NCBI GenBank assembly: GCA_015056945.1
Contig: SVFH01000003.1
Location: 1-64,000, forward strand
DNA from: Lachnospiraceae bacterium
Lineage (GTDB): Bacteria > Bacillota > Clostridia > Lachnospirales > Lachnospiraceae
Reading direction: 5' to 3'
DNA length: 64,000 nucleotides
Within the stretch, counting starts at the first letter, position 1; each line of letters begins with the position of its first letter. The translations under genes and the position numbers were made by a program. The notes below the pieces were generated by a model. That model made no database searches and was not told where the DNA came from. It was given only the letters and a program-made list of their open reading frames with translations. Below are positions 47,378-56,600 of the stretch, one piece after another.

Positions 47378-48148
47378 ATGAAGCAGAAAAAAGTAATTTA
47401 CTATAAAGATGTTCATAATGATGAGTTTTCAGATGCTGTAATAGATGCAATTCCTATTGATGAGAACTATGAATATATCAGAGATCATGCGGTTGGCAGA
47501 TTTTTGCATGTATTCTGGTATAGGATTGTTGCCATACCGTTGGCCCGGATTTGGTTAAAAGCATGGTTTGGCCACAGAATTATTTGGAAAACAACAGAGA
47601 AACCTGAGAAGAGAAAGCCATTTTTTCTGTATGGAAATCATACACATTTTATGGCGGATGCATTGATTCCGACGATGGTGTCCCTGCCGCATGAGGCATA
47701 TGTGGTAGTGCATCCCAATAATGTATCCATGCCGGTGCTCGGAAAGATCACACCTTACCTCGGGGCTTTGCCGCTTCCGGACACACCGGCCGCAGCAAAA
47801 GCATTCAGCAAGGCTGTAAATTACAGGGTAGGAGAAGGAAGATGCATCATGATATATCCGGAAGCACATATCTGGCCTTTTTATACGGATATCAGACCTT
47901 TTAAGGAATTGTCATTTCGTTATCCGGTGAAAGCGAAGTGTGCAACGTATTGTTTTACCAATACGTATCAGAAGCGGCGATGGCGCAAAACGCCCCGTAT
48001 CGTAACATATGTTGACGGCCCCTTTTATCCGAAAGAGGGGGAGGAGGCGAAGCTGAGTCTTCGTAATCAGGTGTATGAGAGAATGAAAGAGCGCGCCGCA
48101 AATAATACGGTTTCGCTGGTAGAGTATATTTACAAGCCCGAAGAATGA
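47378..48148 (+). CDS. 1-acyl-glycerol-phosphate acyltransferase family protein (PlsC-like)
   Basis: 256 residues. It has the acyltransferase core: GNHTHFMADALIP near 86-98, a middle region of NNVSMPVLGKITPYLGALPLP type, and MIYPEAHIWP for the acceptor site. The classic H-x4-D motif reads N-H-T-H-F-M-A-D, with Asp six residues from the first His or four from the second, so the spacing is unusual. The ATG at 47378 is used; the TTG at 47354 has no good site. It is 16 bases before a GT8 gene. Confidence 0.82.
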   Translation: MKQKKVIYYKDVHNDEFSDAVIDAIPIDENYEYIRDHAVGRFLHVFWYRIVAIPLARIWLKAWFGHRIIWKTTEKPEKRKPFFLYGNHTHFMADALIPTMVSLPHEAYVVVHPNNVSMPVLGKITPYLGALPLPDTPAAAKAFSKAVNYRVGEGRCIMIYPEAHIWPFYTDIRPFKELSFRYPVKAKCATYCFTNTYQKRRWRKTPRIVTYVDGPFYPKEGEEAKLSLRNQVYERMKERAANNTVSLVEYIYKPEE

Positions 48149-48164
48149 ATAATCAGGAGGAATT

Positions 48165-48992
48165 ATGATTCATATTCTTTTTTCCGGAAATGATAAAGTA
48201 GTAGATGGTGTTATGACGTGTATGCTTTCAATCTTGAAAAGGACCAAAAGCACGGAACCGTTCTGCTTTTATATTTTTACAATGGATGCAACGCAGATTA
48301 AAGAAGAATATAAACCGATAACAGATAGAATGATTGCGTTTCTTGACAGGATGGCGAAGGAATACCATCCGCAGAATTGTGTAATCAAAAAGGATGTGGG
48401 GGCGCTTTATAAGCAGGAATTTGCCAATTGCCCCAACGAACAGTGTTATTGCTCGCCATATACCCTGTTGCGGCTTTTGGCAGACATGGTGGAAGGAATG
48501 CCGGAGAAGCTTCTCTACCTTGATGTTGATGTGATGTTTCAGCATGACATCCGTCTGTTGTACGACATTGATGTTTCGAATGTGGAATATGCGGCGGCAA
48601 ACGATCATTACGGAAAGTATCTGATTCACCCGCGCTACATCAATGCAGGCGTGTTGCTTTTCAATATGAAAAAGGTGCGGGAAACAGGCTTATTGAAGAA
48701 GGCCAGAGAACTGATAAAGACCAAAAAGCTTGTTTTTGCGGATCAAAGTGCAATTATACGCAGTACGACGAAGAAAAAGTTGATTGCTCAGAAGTTTAAT
48801 GACCAGAAATTTTTGCATAAACATACCGTAGTCAGACATTTTTCAAAACGCTTGTTTTATCTGCCGTATCCTCATACGGACAATATAAAACAGTGGCATA
48901 TTGATAAAATGCATAAGGTATTCGGCTACCATCAGTTCGATGATATATTGGATGAATATTGTTTGAAAAAGAAAGAATTAGAGGAGGAATAA
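48165..48992 (+). CDS. Glycosyltransferase family 8
   Basis: 275 residues, GT-A fold retaining transferase. The metal-binding DxD lies in LLYLDVDVMFQHDI, and the family motif INAGVLLFNM follows. GT8 enzymes transfer galactose or glucose from UDP-sugars, commonly onto lipopolysaccharide, lipid or glycan acceptors. AGGAGG precedes the start; its stop is 4 bases from the next gene. Between two acyltransferases it probably glycosylates a lipid, but that is inference. Confidence 0.88.
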   Translation: MIHILFSGNDKVVDGVMTCMLSILKRTKSTEPFCFYIFTMDATQIKEEYKPITDRMIAFLDRMAKEYHPQNCVIKKDVGALYKQEFANCPNEQCYCSPYTLLRLLADMVEGMPEKLLYLDVDVMFQHDIRLLYDIDVSNVEYAAANDHYGKYLIHPRYINAGVLLFNMKKVRETGLLKKARELIKTKKLVFADQSAIIRSTTKKKLIAQKFNDQKFLHKHTVVRHFSKRLFYLPYPHTDNIKQWHIDKMHKVFGYHQFDDILDEYCLKKKELEEE

Positions 48993-48996
48993 GGTC

Positions 48997-50772
48997 GTGG
49001 GTACACAGGAAATCCCTATTTTTTATGCATGTGATAATGCGTTTGTCAAATTTACAATTGTTTCTTTATTTTCGTTGATAAAAAATGCAAATCAGGACAG
49101 AAAGTATAAAATTCATATTCTTCACACGGATATTTCGGAAGAAAATCAGGCGAAACTTATGGAACTTCAGCGTCCGAATTTTAGCATATATATGGAAAAT
49201 GTTTGTGACAGGGTTCGCGAAATCGGCGGAAATCTCCCGCTGCGCCATTATTATTCCATGACAACCTATTTTCGCATGTTTATTGCAGAAATGTTTCCGG
49301 AGTATGAAAAAGCGTTGTATATTGACAGTGATACGATTGTACAGGGAGATATCAGCCGTTTGTATGATATTGATCTTAGCGATAACCTCGTGGGTGCGGC
49401 TGTAGAGCAGGTTATGCTGCAGACAGACGTATACGGCACATACTGTGAACAGGTTTGCGGTATCCGCAGAGATAAATTTTTTAATGCAGGTATTCTGATG
49501 ATAAACTGTGCGTTGTTCCGTGGCGAGGATATTTTAAGCCGTTTCAAGGAGCTTCTGTATACGTATCGTTTCATCGTGACACAGGATGAGGATTATTTAA
49601 ACGTCCTTTGCAAAGACCGTGTCTGCTATATTCCCGGTGAGTGGAATGTACCGATTTTTGGTGAGATTAAGTACGAAAAAGAAGAGATTTGTATTTTTCA
49701 CTATATTATGGTTTCTAAACCCTGGCATTATCCGGATTGCAGATTCGCGGAGGTATTCTGGTCATATGCAGAGGAGACGTCTGTATACGATGAAATCAGA
49801 CAGATGCTTGCTGCATATACAGATGCAGAGCGCAAACGTGATGCGGATTCCGTTGCGAATCTGGAAGAGATGGCGCGTGCGGAAATTGCGCGTGAGGACA
49901 ATTATCTGAAACTGATTCACGGAGAAGGCGGCAAAGAACTGGGTCGTATTATCGTGTTAAATAAAATAGCGCATTATGAGAAAGAAGGCCGCTTTGATGA
50001 GGATGTGGAAGAAGATCCTCCCACACGGGAATTAAAACCGGATGAAATTGATTATATGCGTAAAAAAGTTACCAGTAAAATCAAATCCGGTTTTGCATAT
50101 TCTATTGCAAGAAAATATATGAACAGCCTGATTGATGATAAAAAAATGATTATCAAAGAGATTCGCGGGATTGAAAACTATGCGAATCTGGATACGGGCG
50201 CAATTATTACATGTAACCATTTTAACGCATACGACAGCTTTGCGATGCAGATTGCATACGAGGCTGCCGGTCACAGAAGAAGACGCAAATTGTTCCGCGT
50301 CATACGTGAAGGAAATTACACGAACTTCCCGGGATTTTACGGTATATTGATGCGAAACTGCAACACATTTCCGTTAAGCTCCAATGCTCAGACCATGAAA
50401 AAGTTCATGGTTTCCATGGAAAAAGTACTGAAAGCAGGCCATTTCATGTTGATTTATCCGGAGCAGAGTATGTGGTGGAATTACAGAAAACCTAAGCCGT
50501 TAAAAAGCGGTGCATACAAATTTGCGGTAAAAAACAATGTTCCGGTTTTGCCTTGTTTCATCACCATGCAGGATAGTGAAATCAAGGATGAGAGTGGATT
50601 CTTCGTACAGGAATACACCATTCATATTGCTCCGCCCATCTATCCGGATGATAAGTTAGACAGACGACATGCGGCAGAGAAAATGTGCAGTGAAAATTAT
50701 GAAATCTGGAAAGATATTTATGAGAAAACTTACGGGGAATCTTTAACATATACGTGTGATAAAGTAAATTAG
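48997..50772 (+). CDS. GT8 glycosyltransferase fused to PlsC-type acyltransferase
   Basis: 591 residues with two enzyme domains. Residues 1-280 are a GT8 transferase: LYIDSDTIVQGDI (DxD at 110-112) and FNAGILMINC. Residues 280-365 are a charged helical linker. Residues 365-591 are an acyltransferase with the H-x4-D motif intact (CNHFNAYD, H408-D413) and the acceptor motif LIYPEQSMWW. GTG start after GAGGAGG. The frame is unbroken and each domain has its catalytic residues, so the fusion is likely genuine and may build an acylated glycolipid. Confidence 0.87.
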   Translation: MGTQEIPIFYACDNAFVKFTIVSLFSLIKNANQDRKYKIHILHTDISEENQAKLMELQRPNFSIYMENVCDRVREIGGNLPLRHYYSMTTYFRMFIAEMFPEYEKALYIDSDTIVQGDISRLYDIDLSDNLVGAAVEQVMLQTDVYGTYCEQVCGIRRDKFFNAGILMINCALFRGEDILSRFKELLYTYRFIVTQDEDYLNVLCKDRVCYIPGEWNVPIFGEIKYEKEEICIFHYIMVSKPWHYPDCRFAEVFWSYAEETSVYDEIRQMLAAYTDAERKRDADSVANLEEMARAEIAREDNYLKLIHGEGGKELGRIIVLNKIAHYEKEGRFDEDVEEDPPTRELKPDEIDYMRKKVTSKIKSGFAYSIARKYMNSLIDDKKMIIKEIRGIENYANLDTGAIITCNHFNAYDSFAMQIAYEAAGHRRRRKLFRVIREGNYTNFPGFYGILMRNCNTFPLSSNAQTMKKFMVSMEKVLKAGHFMLIYPEQSMWWNYRKPKPLKSGAYKFAVKNNVPVLPCFITMQDSEIKDESGFFVQEYTIHIAPPIYPDDKLDRRHAAEKMCSENYEIWKDIYEKTYGESLTYTCDKVN

Positions 50773-50903
50773 TCATAATGAAGTAAAGTATACTATAATA
50801 TCCGCATGGGGGTATTATGGGATGATGAAAAAAATTGTTTAGTAATTCATGCTATTGTAAAGGTGTCGTTCGTTTCTTTATTTCAGATTGGCTGCGGATA
50901 TAG

Positions 50904-51107
50904 TTCGGCAGAGAGCAAGCTTTCTATCCGCCGGATAAAATAAAACGGCAGACGGACGCGGTATTTGCATTGCAATATCAAAAAGACGGAGATACATACT
51001 ATGGAGATTGTTATACAAGGGTAACTCCGGATGAAGAGTATATTTTTGCTGAAATAGGGACGGATATTGGTGAAGACATCAGATTTGCCGTATTTAAAGA
51101 TAGTTGA
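50904..51107 (+). pseudogene. 3' remnant of an unidentified gene
   Basis: An open frame of 67 codons running from an in-frame TAG to a TGA, with no ATG and no ribosome site. It has protein-like character, including GDTYYGDCYTRVTPDEEYIFAE and a VFKDS end, and its own intrinsic terminator straight after. It looks like the tail of a decayed gene. Family not recognised. The rest of the 510-base gap holds an ATAATATCC hairpin near 50795 and the sites listed separately. Confidence 0.5.
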
Positions 51108-51111
51108 AATA

Positions 51112-51144
51112 AAACCAATCATTTTTGGAATGGTTGGTTTTTTT
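51112..51144 (+). terminator. intrinsic terminator after the gene remnant
   Basis: AAACCAATCATT pairs with AATGGTTGGTTT (one G-T pair), followed by TTTT. Another copy of the palindromic repeat begins at its T-run. Confidence 0.83.
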
Positions 51145-51203
51145 CTTGCATAGGATTTTCCTATGCAAGAAAAAAGCTCCGCTAAGGATGCACACTCTTT
51201 ATT
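51145..51203 (+). repeat. palindromic repeat element, shortened copy 3
   Basis: CTTGCATAGGA-TTT-TCCTATGCAAG with the paired base changes C/G in the outer arm, then CTCCGCTAAGGATGC joined directly to CACACTCTTTATT. The middle of the element is deleted between two ATGC tetramers compared with copy 1. Confidence 0.78.
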
Positions 51204-51220
51204 TGTTTTAGAAAAAGCAC

Positions 51221-51249
51221 TTGCCGAAACGAACATTTGTTTGTATAAT
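51221..51249 (+). promoter_or_regulatory. sigma-A promoter for the radical-SAM/DUF4130 operon
   Basis: TTGCCG, 17-base spacer, perfect TATAAT, 33 bases before the start codon. The spacer holds the first SOS-box-like site. Confidence 0.82.
51230..51243 (+). promoter_or_regulatory. SOS-box-like site 1 (LexA)
   Basis: CGAACATTTGTTTG compares well with the Gram-positive LexA consensus CGAAC-N4-GTTCG, with one or two changes in the right half. It fills most of the spacer of the promoter. Confidence 0.72.
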
Positions 51250-51255
51250 CAAAAC

Positions 51256-51269
51256 AGAACATTTGTTTG
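51256..51269 (+). promoter_or_regulatory. SOS-box-like site 2 (LexA)
   Basis: AGAACATTTGTTTG repeats 13 of 14 bases of site 1, starting exactly 26 bases later, just downstream of the -10 element and near the transcription start. Confidence 0.68.
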
Positions 51270-51282
51270 GAGGGTATATGAG

Positions 51283-52725
51283 ATGTTTGAACTTCAGAAG
51301 GAGAAATCAATAGAAGATAAGCTTGCTATTCTGGCTGATGCAGCGAAATATGATGTTGCATGTACGTCAAGCGGAGTTGATCGTAAAGGAAAGAAAGGAT
51401 ATCTGGGAAACAGTGTGGCAGCAGGCGTATGTCATTCTTTTGCGGCAGACGGACGTTGTATTTCCCTTCTGAAAATACTGATGACAAATCATTGTATTTA
51501 TGACTGCAAATATTGTATCAACCGTTGTAGCAATGAAGTGGAGCGGGCGACTTTTACACCGGATGAAATCTGTACCTTAACGATGGAGTTTTACCGTAGA
51601 AATTATATCGAAGGGTTGTTTTTAAGCTCAGGAATTATCCGTTCGCCGGGCTACACGATGGAAAAGATGTGTGAAACATTGTGGTTGCTGCGCAATAAAT
51701 ATAAATTTAACGGGTATATTCATCTGAAGGCAATTCCGGGAGCACCGGATGAGCTGTTGACTCTGGCTGGTTATCTTGCAGACCGTATGAGCATTAATCT
51801 CGAGCTTCCAACGAAAGAAAGCCTGCAGCGACTGGCTCCGAATAAGAATTTTAACAGCATATTGAAGCCGATGGGGAAATTAACCGATACAATCGCAGCT
51901 CACAGACTTGCCGTCGGAAAGGACGCAAGGATGGAGAGAAGCAGCGGAAACAGGTATTTGGAGAATAGTATTTTTCACAATGATAAGCTGGAAGATTCCA
52001 TGAGAACACGGAATGCATTCTTACCTTCTGTCGGGAAGAATGAGCAAATGCAAAGACCGTTTGCGCCTGCGGGACAGAGTACACAGATGATAATCGGCGC
52101 GAGCGGGGAATCGGATTTTGACTTAATGAGAACAACACAGCAGTTGTATCGTTCGTATGACTTGAAACGAGTCTTTTTTTCGGCATATGTTCCTATCAAT
52201 GAGGATTCTTCTTTGCCCGCCCTTGGAACACCACCGCCGCTTTTACGAGAACACAGACTATATCAGGCGGACTGGTTGCTGCGTTTTTACGGATTTCATG
52301 CAGAAGAACTTCTTTCTATGGAAAAGCCGAATTTTCACACGGAGCTTGATCCGAAATGTGACTGGGCAATCAGGCATCTCGGACAGTTTCCGGTTGAAAT
52401 TATGAAAGCACCGTATGATGTGCTTTTGCGGGTGCCGGGGATTGGACCGACAAGCGCCAAACGGATTGTGCAATCAAGACGTCACGGAACATTGTCTTTT
52501 GAAATGTTAAAGAAGATGGGAGTGGTTTTGAAACGTGCGCACTATTTTATTACTTGCGCGGGAAAGATGATGTACAAGATTCCGATTGAAGAACACTATA
52601 TCATGTCACAGCTATGTGCGGATAACAGGAACGAGAACTGGGAGCTGGCGCATAAGCAGGATTTCAAACAGATGTCTTTGTTTCAGGATTTTGCCGTGTC
52701 ACAGAACCGGATTGCAACGGGTTAA
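51283..52725 (+). CDS. Putative DNA modification/repair radical SAM protein
   Basis: 480 residues. The iron-sulfur motif CIYDCKYC (C71, C75, C78) marks a radical SAM enzyme. The N-terminal ILADAAKYDVACTSSGVDR and C-terminal helix-hairpin-helix LLRVPGIGPTSAKRIVQ match a family I recall as TIGR03916, linked to uracil-DNA-glycosylase-like proteins. The ATG at 51283 follows GGAGGG by 8 bases; the ORF-track start lies in the repeat. The next gene, 13 bases on, is its standard partner. Predicted to act on damaged or modified DNA; the reaction is unknown. Confidence 0.86.
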   Translation: MFELQKEKSIEDKLAILADAAKYDVACTSSGVDRKGKKGYLGNSVAAGVCHSFAADGRCISLLKILMTNHCIYDCKYCINRCSNEVERATFTPDEICTLTMEFYRRNYIEGLFLSSGIIRSPGYTMEKMCETLWLLRNKYKFNGYIHLKAIPGAPDELLTLAGYLADRMSINLELPTKESLQRLAPNKNFNSILKPMGKLTDTIAAHRLAVGKDARMERSSGNRYLENSIFHNDKLEDSMRTRNAFLPSVGKNEQMQRPFAPAGQSTQMIIGASGESDFDLMRTTQQLYRSYDLKRVFFSAYVPINEDSSLPALGTPPPLLREHRLYQADWLLRFYGFHAEELLSMEKPNFHTELDPKCDWAIRHLGQFPVEIMKAPYDVLLRVPGIGPTSAKRIVQSRRHGTLSFEMLKKMGVVLKRAHYFITCAGKMMYKIPIEEHYIMSQLCADNRNENWELAHKQDFKQMSLFQDFAVSQNRIATG

Positions 52726-52738
52726 AAGGGGGAAGCAT

Positions 52739-53497
52739 ATGTTTTATTATACTTGCGAACCTGATTCTGCTGCGATGTTCACGTGCATTTATGAAGCATG
52801 GGCAAGCGGAAAGGGTCATCATAACATCAGGCTGTGCGTTGAGCCTGTGGAGCAATATACACTGTTTGATACATATATTCATGTGGATGCGGATGAGAGT
52901 AAGGCGGAGAAGGTGGTGCGGACATTGCAGACGCAACTGTCACATGCGTTCTTCGAGGAGATTTCATTTGTGACACTGTCTGCACAGGAAGATGCACTTG
53001 ATACTATTTATCGTGTAATGATTCTCGGGTTTGCATTCGGACCGAAGGCGCTTGAAATGTACCAGTATAAGGAGGTGGTCCGCTTCTGGGAAATACGTAA
53101 GAGAGTAAAGAGGGAAGTTCATCTTTTTCCCGAATTTCTGCGTTTTGTATCGTTGGAAGGAGGTCTTTTGCTCGGGCATTTCGAACCGCGGGACAGAGTA
53201 TTGATTCCGGTTTCATGGGCTTTTGAAGACAGAATGCCGTCTGAAAACTGGATGATTGTGGACGATGTGCACCGCATGGCCGTGGTTCATCAGGCAGACA
53301 AAGAATCCGTACTGCGTATTCTTACGGATGAAGAATTTGAGAAATTGTGTGAGGCAGAGCGGTATAAGGATGATTTCACAAAGCGCTGGCAAATCTTTTT
53401 TGAACATATTGCAATCAGGGAGCGGGCGAACAGCAGATGTCAGCAAACGCTTTTTCCGAAGTGGATGCGTAAACATGTTACGGAGTTTCAGAAGTAA
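52739..53497 (+). CDS. DUF4130 / TIGR03915-type putative DNA-repair protein
   Basis: 252 residues. Starts FYYTCEPDSAAMFTCIYEAW, with a central GFAFGPKALEMYQYKEVVRFWEIRK and a basic C-terminus RWQIFFEHIAIRERANSRCQ, as in the DUF4130 family that is found next to the radical SAM protein and in some bacteria joined to a uracil-DNA glycosylase domain. None is present here. AAAAGGGGG precedes the ATG at 52739; the longer ORF-track start is inside the upstream gene. Function unproven, inferred from its partner. Confidence 0.85.
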   Translation: MFYYTCEPDSAAMFTCIYEAWASGKGHHNIRLCVEPVEQYTLFDTYIHVDADESKAEKVVRTLQTQLSHAFFEEISFVTLSAQEDALDTIYRVMILGFAFGPKALEMYQYKEVVRFWEIRKRVKREVHLFPEFLRFVSLEGGLLLGHFEPRDRVLIPVSWAFEDRMPSENWMIVDDVHRMAVVHQADKESVLRILTDEEFEKLCEAERYKDDFTKRWQIFFEHIAIRERANSRCQQTLFPKWMRKHVTEFQK

Positions 53498-53587
53498 GAG
53501 AAGCCGGTGCGGAAAGGATGATATGTCTTTATCGCACTAAATGTTGTATAAAACTGTTCTTTGCCTACTAAAAATAGTTGTCAAAGG

Positions 53588-53617
53588 TTGCCAAGCCACT
53601 ATGAAAAGTGATATACT
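53588..53617 (+). promoter_or_regulatory. sigma-A promoter for the CAP-domain protein gene
   Basis: TTGCCA, 18-base spacer, TATACT, 45 bases before the start. No terminator was found between the DUF4130 gene and this promoter. Confidence 0.65.
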
Positions 53618-53662
53618 TCAAGCCAAAGGGAAACAATTTTTCTTGGATGGAGGAGTATGAAG

Positions 53663-56600
53663 ATGAGAAAAATGAAAAAAGCATTTTTTGCAATTCTAAT
53701 GTCGGTCTTAATTGTGACACAGAGTTTACCTGTGTATGCGATTGAAGGCATCGCGTCGGAAGTATCTGAAGAGATTTCCGATGAAGCGGCAGAAGAATTA
53801 TCTGAAGAGATTTCCGATGAAGCGGCAGAAGAATTATCTGATGAGAGTTCCGAAGAGACAGTAGAGGAATCTGCATCGGAAACGGAAGAAGTTTCGGAAG
53901 AAGAATCTGCTTCTGATACGGACGAATCTTCAGAAGAGATGACTGAAACAGAACAGGAAGAAAGTACGTCGGATACGGAAGAAGAGAGTAGCGAAATTTC
54001 AGAAGAGAACTCTGAAGAAGACAGTGCAGAGACGTCTGAAGATATTTCCGAGGATGCTTCTGATGAAAGCGGATTGGAAGGAATTGTATGTATTCCCGCA
54101 GTTCGTTCGGAAGATGACGCAAATGAAGAACAGAATGATACACAGGCAATAGATAATTCCATTAAGAGCGGAAATCTTTCCGTGGAATTGAAAGGCGCCT
54201 ATCATACGGAAACGGCAGATAAGATTCTGAAGAGATTGAATGAAATCCGTAAAGAAGCATGTGATAATGGATATATTGACCCGAATACAGGGAAGGCATT
54301 AAAGGCTTCTGACTATACACCTTTGAAATGGTCTGCCGATATGGAGGCAATTGCACGTGTACGTGCGGCAGAAGCGGCAGTATATTTGAGTCATACCCGT
54401 CCGAATGGTGACAGCTGCTGGACTGTAACAACCACAGATGGTGTTTCTGCTTTTGCGGAGGATCTTGCGTGGAATTATGACGGCTTGATGAAAGGTATTG
54501 AGCAGTGGTACGACGAGAAAGATGATTATGTGAATAAGGTGGCAAATAAGGTAACCGGTCACTATGAGTCTATTATTTCAACGAGATATAATCAGGTTGG
54601 TGTCGGCTGTTTCTACAGTACGGAAAAGAATGTTGCTTATCCGTATTCTATAGCAATGGAATTGACACATCTGACGAAGCTTGATACGACCAAAGATAAA
54701 ACAGCAGGTTCTTGTGTTGTTCCGATTGAATACAAGGGATCTTATGTAACGAGTATTGGTATTGCAAATGATGATTTACCTTTCCTGATTGTAGGTGAAA
54801 ACGGTAAGGTTGTTTGTAAGGCTACCGTAAAATATAAGTGCCCGAAGAATACGAGTATTACCAGAACGCTTACTGCTGCAGTTGATATGGGACTTACATG
54901 GAAGTCTTCAGATGAAACAATTGCAAGTATTAACGCTGCCGGTCGTGTATCTGCAAAGAAGGTCGGCAAAACAAAAATCACCGCAGCATTTGGTTCTTAT
55001 TCCCAGGAGAAGGAACTTGAGATTTATCCGGAAGGAACTTCTCCACTGATTATAGAAAATCTTTCCAAAACCACTTATCTGGTTGGCGAAAAGATGGATG
55101 TGAAGAATGCAACGGTTAAGAATCGTCGTAACAAAAAGAGCGCGAAACTGACAGCGGACGAAGTAAAACTTACCGGTTTTTCAACAGAAAAAGCCGGAAA
55201 GATTTCAGTTAAGGTTGCATTTGACAGTCAGGAAACTTCTTTTGATATTTTGGTTCTTGCACTGCCTACGTTGAATGCAGAGTATGGCAAGACACTTGCA
55301 AGTTTACCGATGCCCGGCAATGCATACGGAACCTTCCAGTGGGCAGACAGCAAAGAAACTGTACTTGGCAAAGTTGGCGAGAATCGATATAAGATGATTT
55401 TTACACCGTATGATACGGTTGCATTTCAGGTAAGAAACGATATTCAGGCGTATGTCTATGTATATCGTGAGTTAAATGCTGCATGGGTTAGCTTCCCTGA
55501 GAAAGAATATCCGTATACCGGTGGCTATCAGGAACCCAGACCGATTGTTGTATCCGACGGTGATTTGGTTACATTACAGAATGGAACAGATTATGAGATA
55601 TTAACATACTCCAATAACAAACATATTGGTGTTGCAGATATTATTTTAAAGGGAAAAGGATATTATACAGGAACCGTTACAGCACATTTTGCAATTGTAA
55701 ACGGTAAAGTTGTTATTAAAGCAAAAGATGTGGTACTTTGTGTAGACGATCCGATTCCGACAACCTTTGAATATACTTGTACAGGTTTGGCAGAAGGAGA
55801 TACCTTAACAACACCGCCGACTCTGACCTGCAGTATTGAGACAACAAGTAAAACAGGGCTGTATCAGATTGTTCCCTCAGGAGCAGTTGCAGGAGCTAAT
55901 TATGACATCACATATATTAATGGTGAATTACGTGTTGTGGAAGCTCCCGTATATTATGATGTTATCTTTGATACCTGTGGTATCGGAATTGTACCGTTAC
56001 CGTTAATCGGGGTACCGACCGGAGAGACAATTGATGCTCCTACGCTTCCTAAGATTGAAGGATACATCTTTGACGGATGGTATAAGGATATTGCATATAA
56101 GACACCTTGGGATTTCGAGAAGGATACCGTATCAGCCAATATTACGTTATATGCAAAGTGGTTGAAGCATCGTTCCGGAACGACATTCTATGTACAGCAG
56201 ATTCCGGATATGACATATACGTCTAAAGCATTGAAACCGGTTGTTACCGTGTATGACGGAGATTTATTGCTTAAGGCAGGTAAAGATTATACCGTTACGT
56301 ATAAAAATAACACAAACGTAAATGCAAATGGCAAAAAAGCATCGGAAACTTTCTATTCTGACCTTCCTTATGTGACGATTACAGGAAAAGGAAATTATAC
56401 CGATAAGATTTCCGTAAACTTTAATATTTTGCCTGTTTCAATCGGCAATGGCGAACCGGCAGAAAATGTTACCTTCAAGTATCAGAACCAGCTGGTAAAG
56501 AGTACTTCAAAGGCTCAGAGCGTATTCTCCTCCCTGAAGGCTGTTAAAACACTGAAATCCGGAAAGGACTTCTCTCTTACACTGACAACTCTTCAGGCTT

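Noticed and set aside
51163-51282. 40-residue N-terminal extension of the radical SAM protein
   Set aside because: It translates the palindromic repeat, the promoter and the SOS boxes; the true start has an ideal ribosome site.
53568-54162. two long minus-strand ORFs opposite the start of the CAP gene
   Set aside because: Their Leu- or Ser-rich composition is the mirror of the Glu/Ser repeat coding on the + strand.
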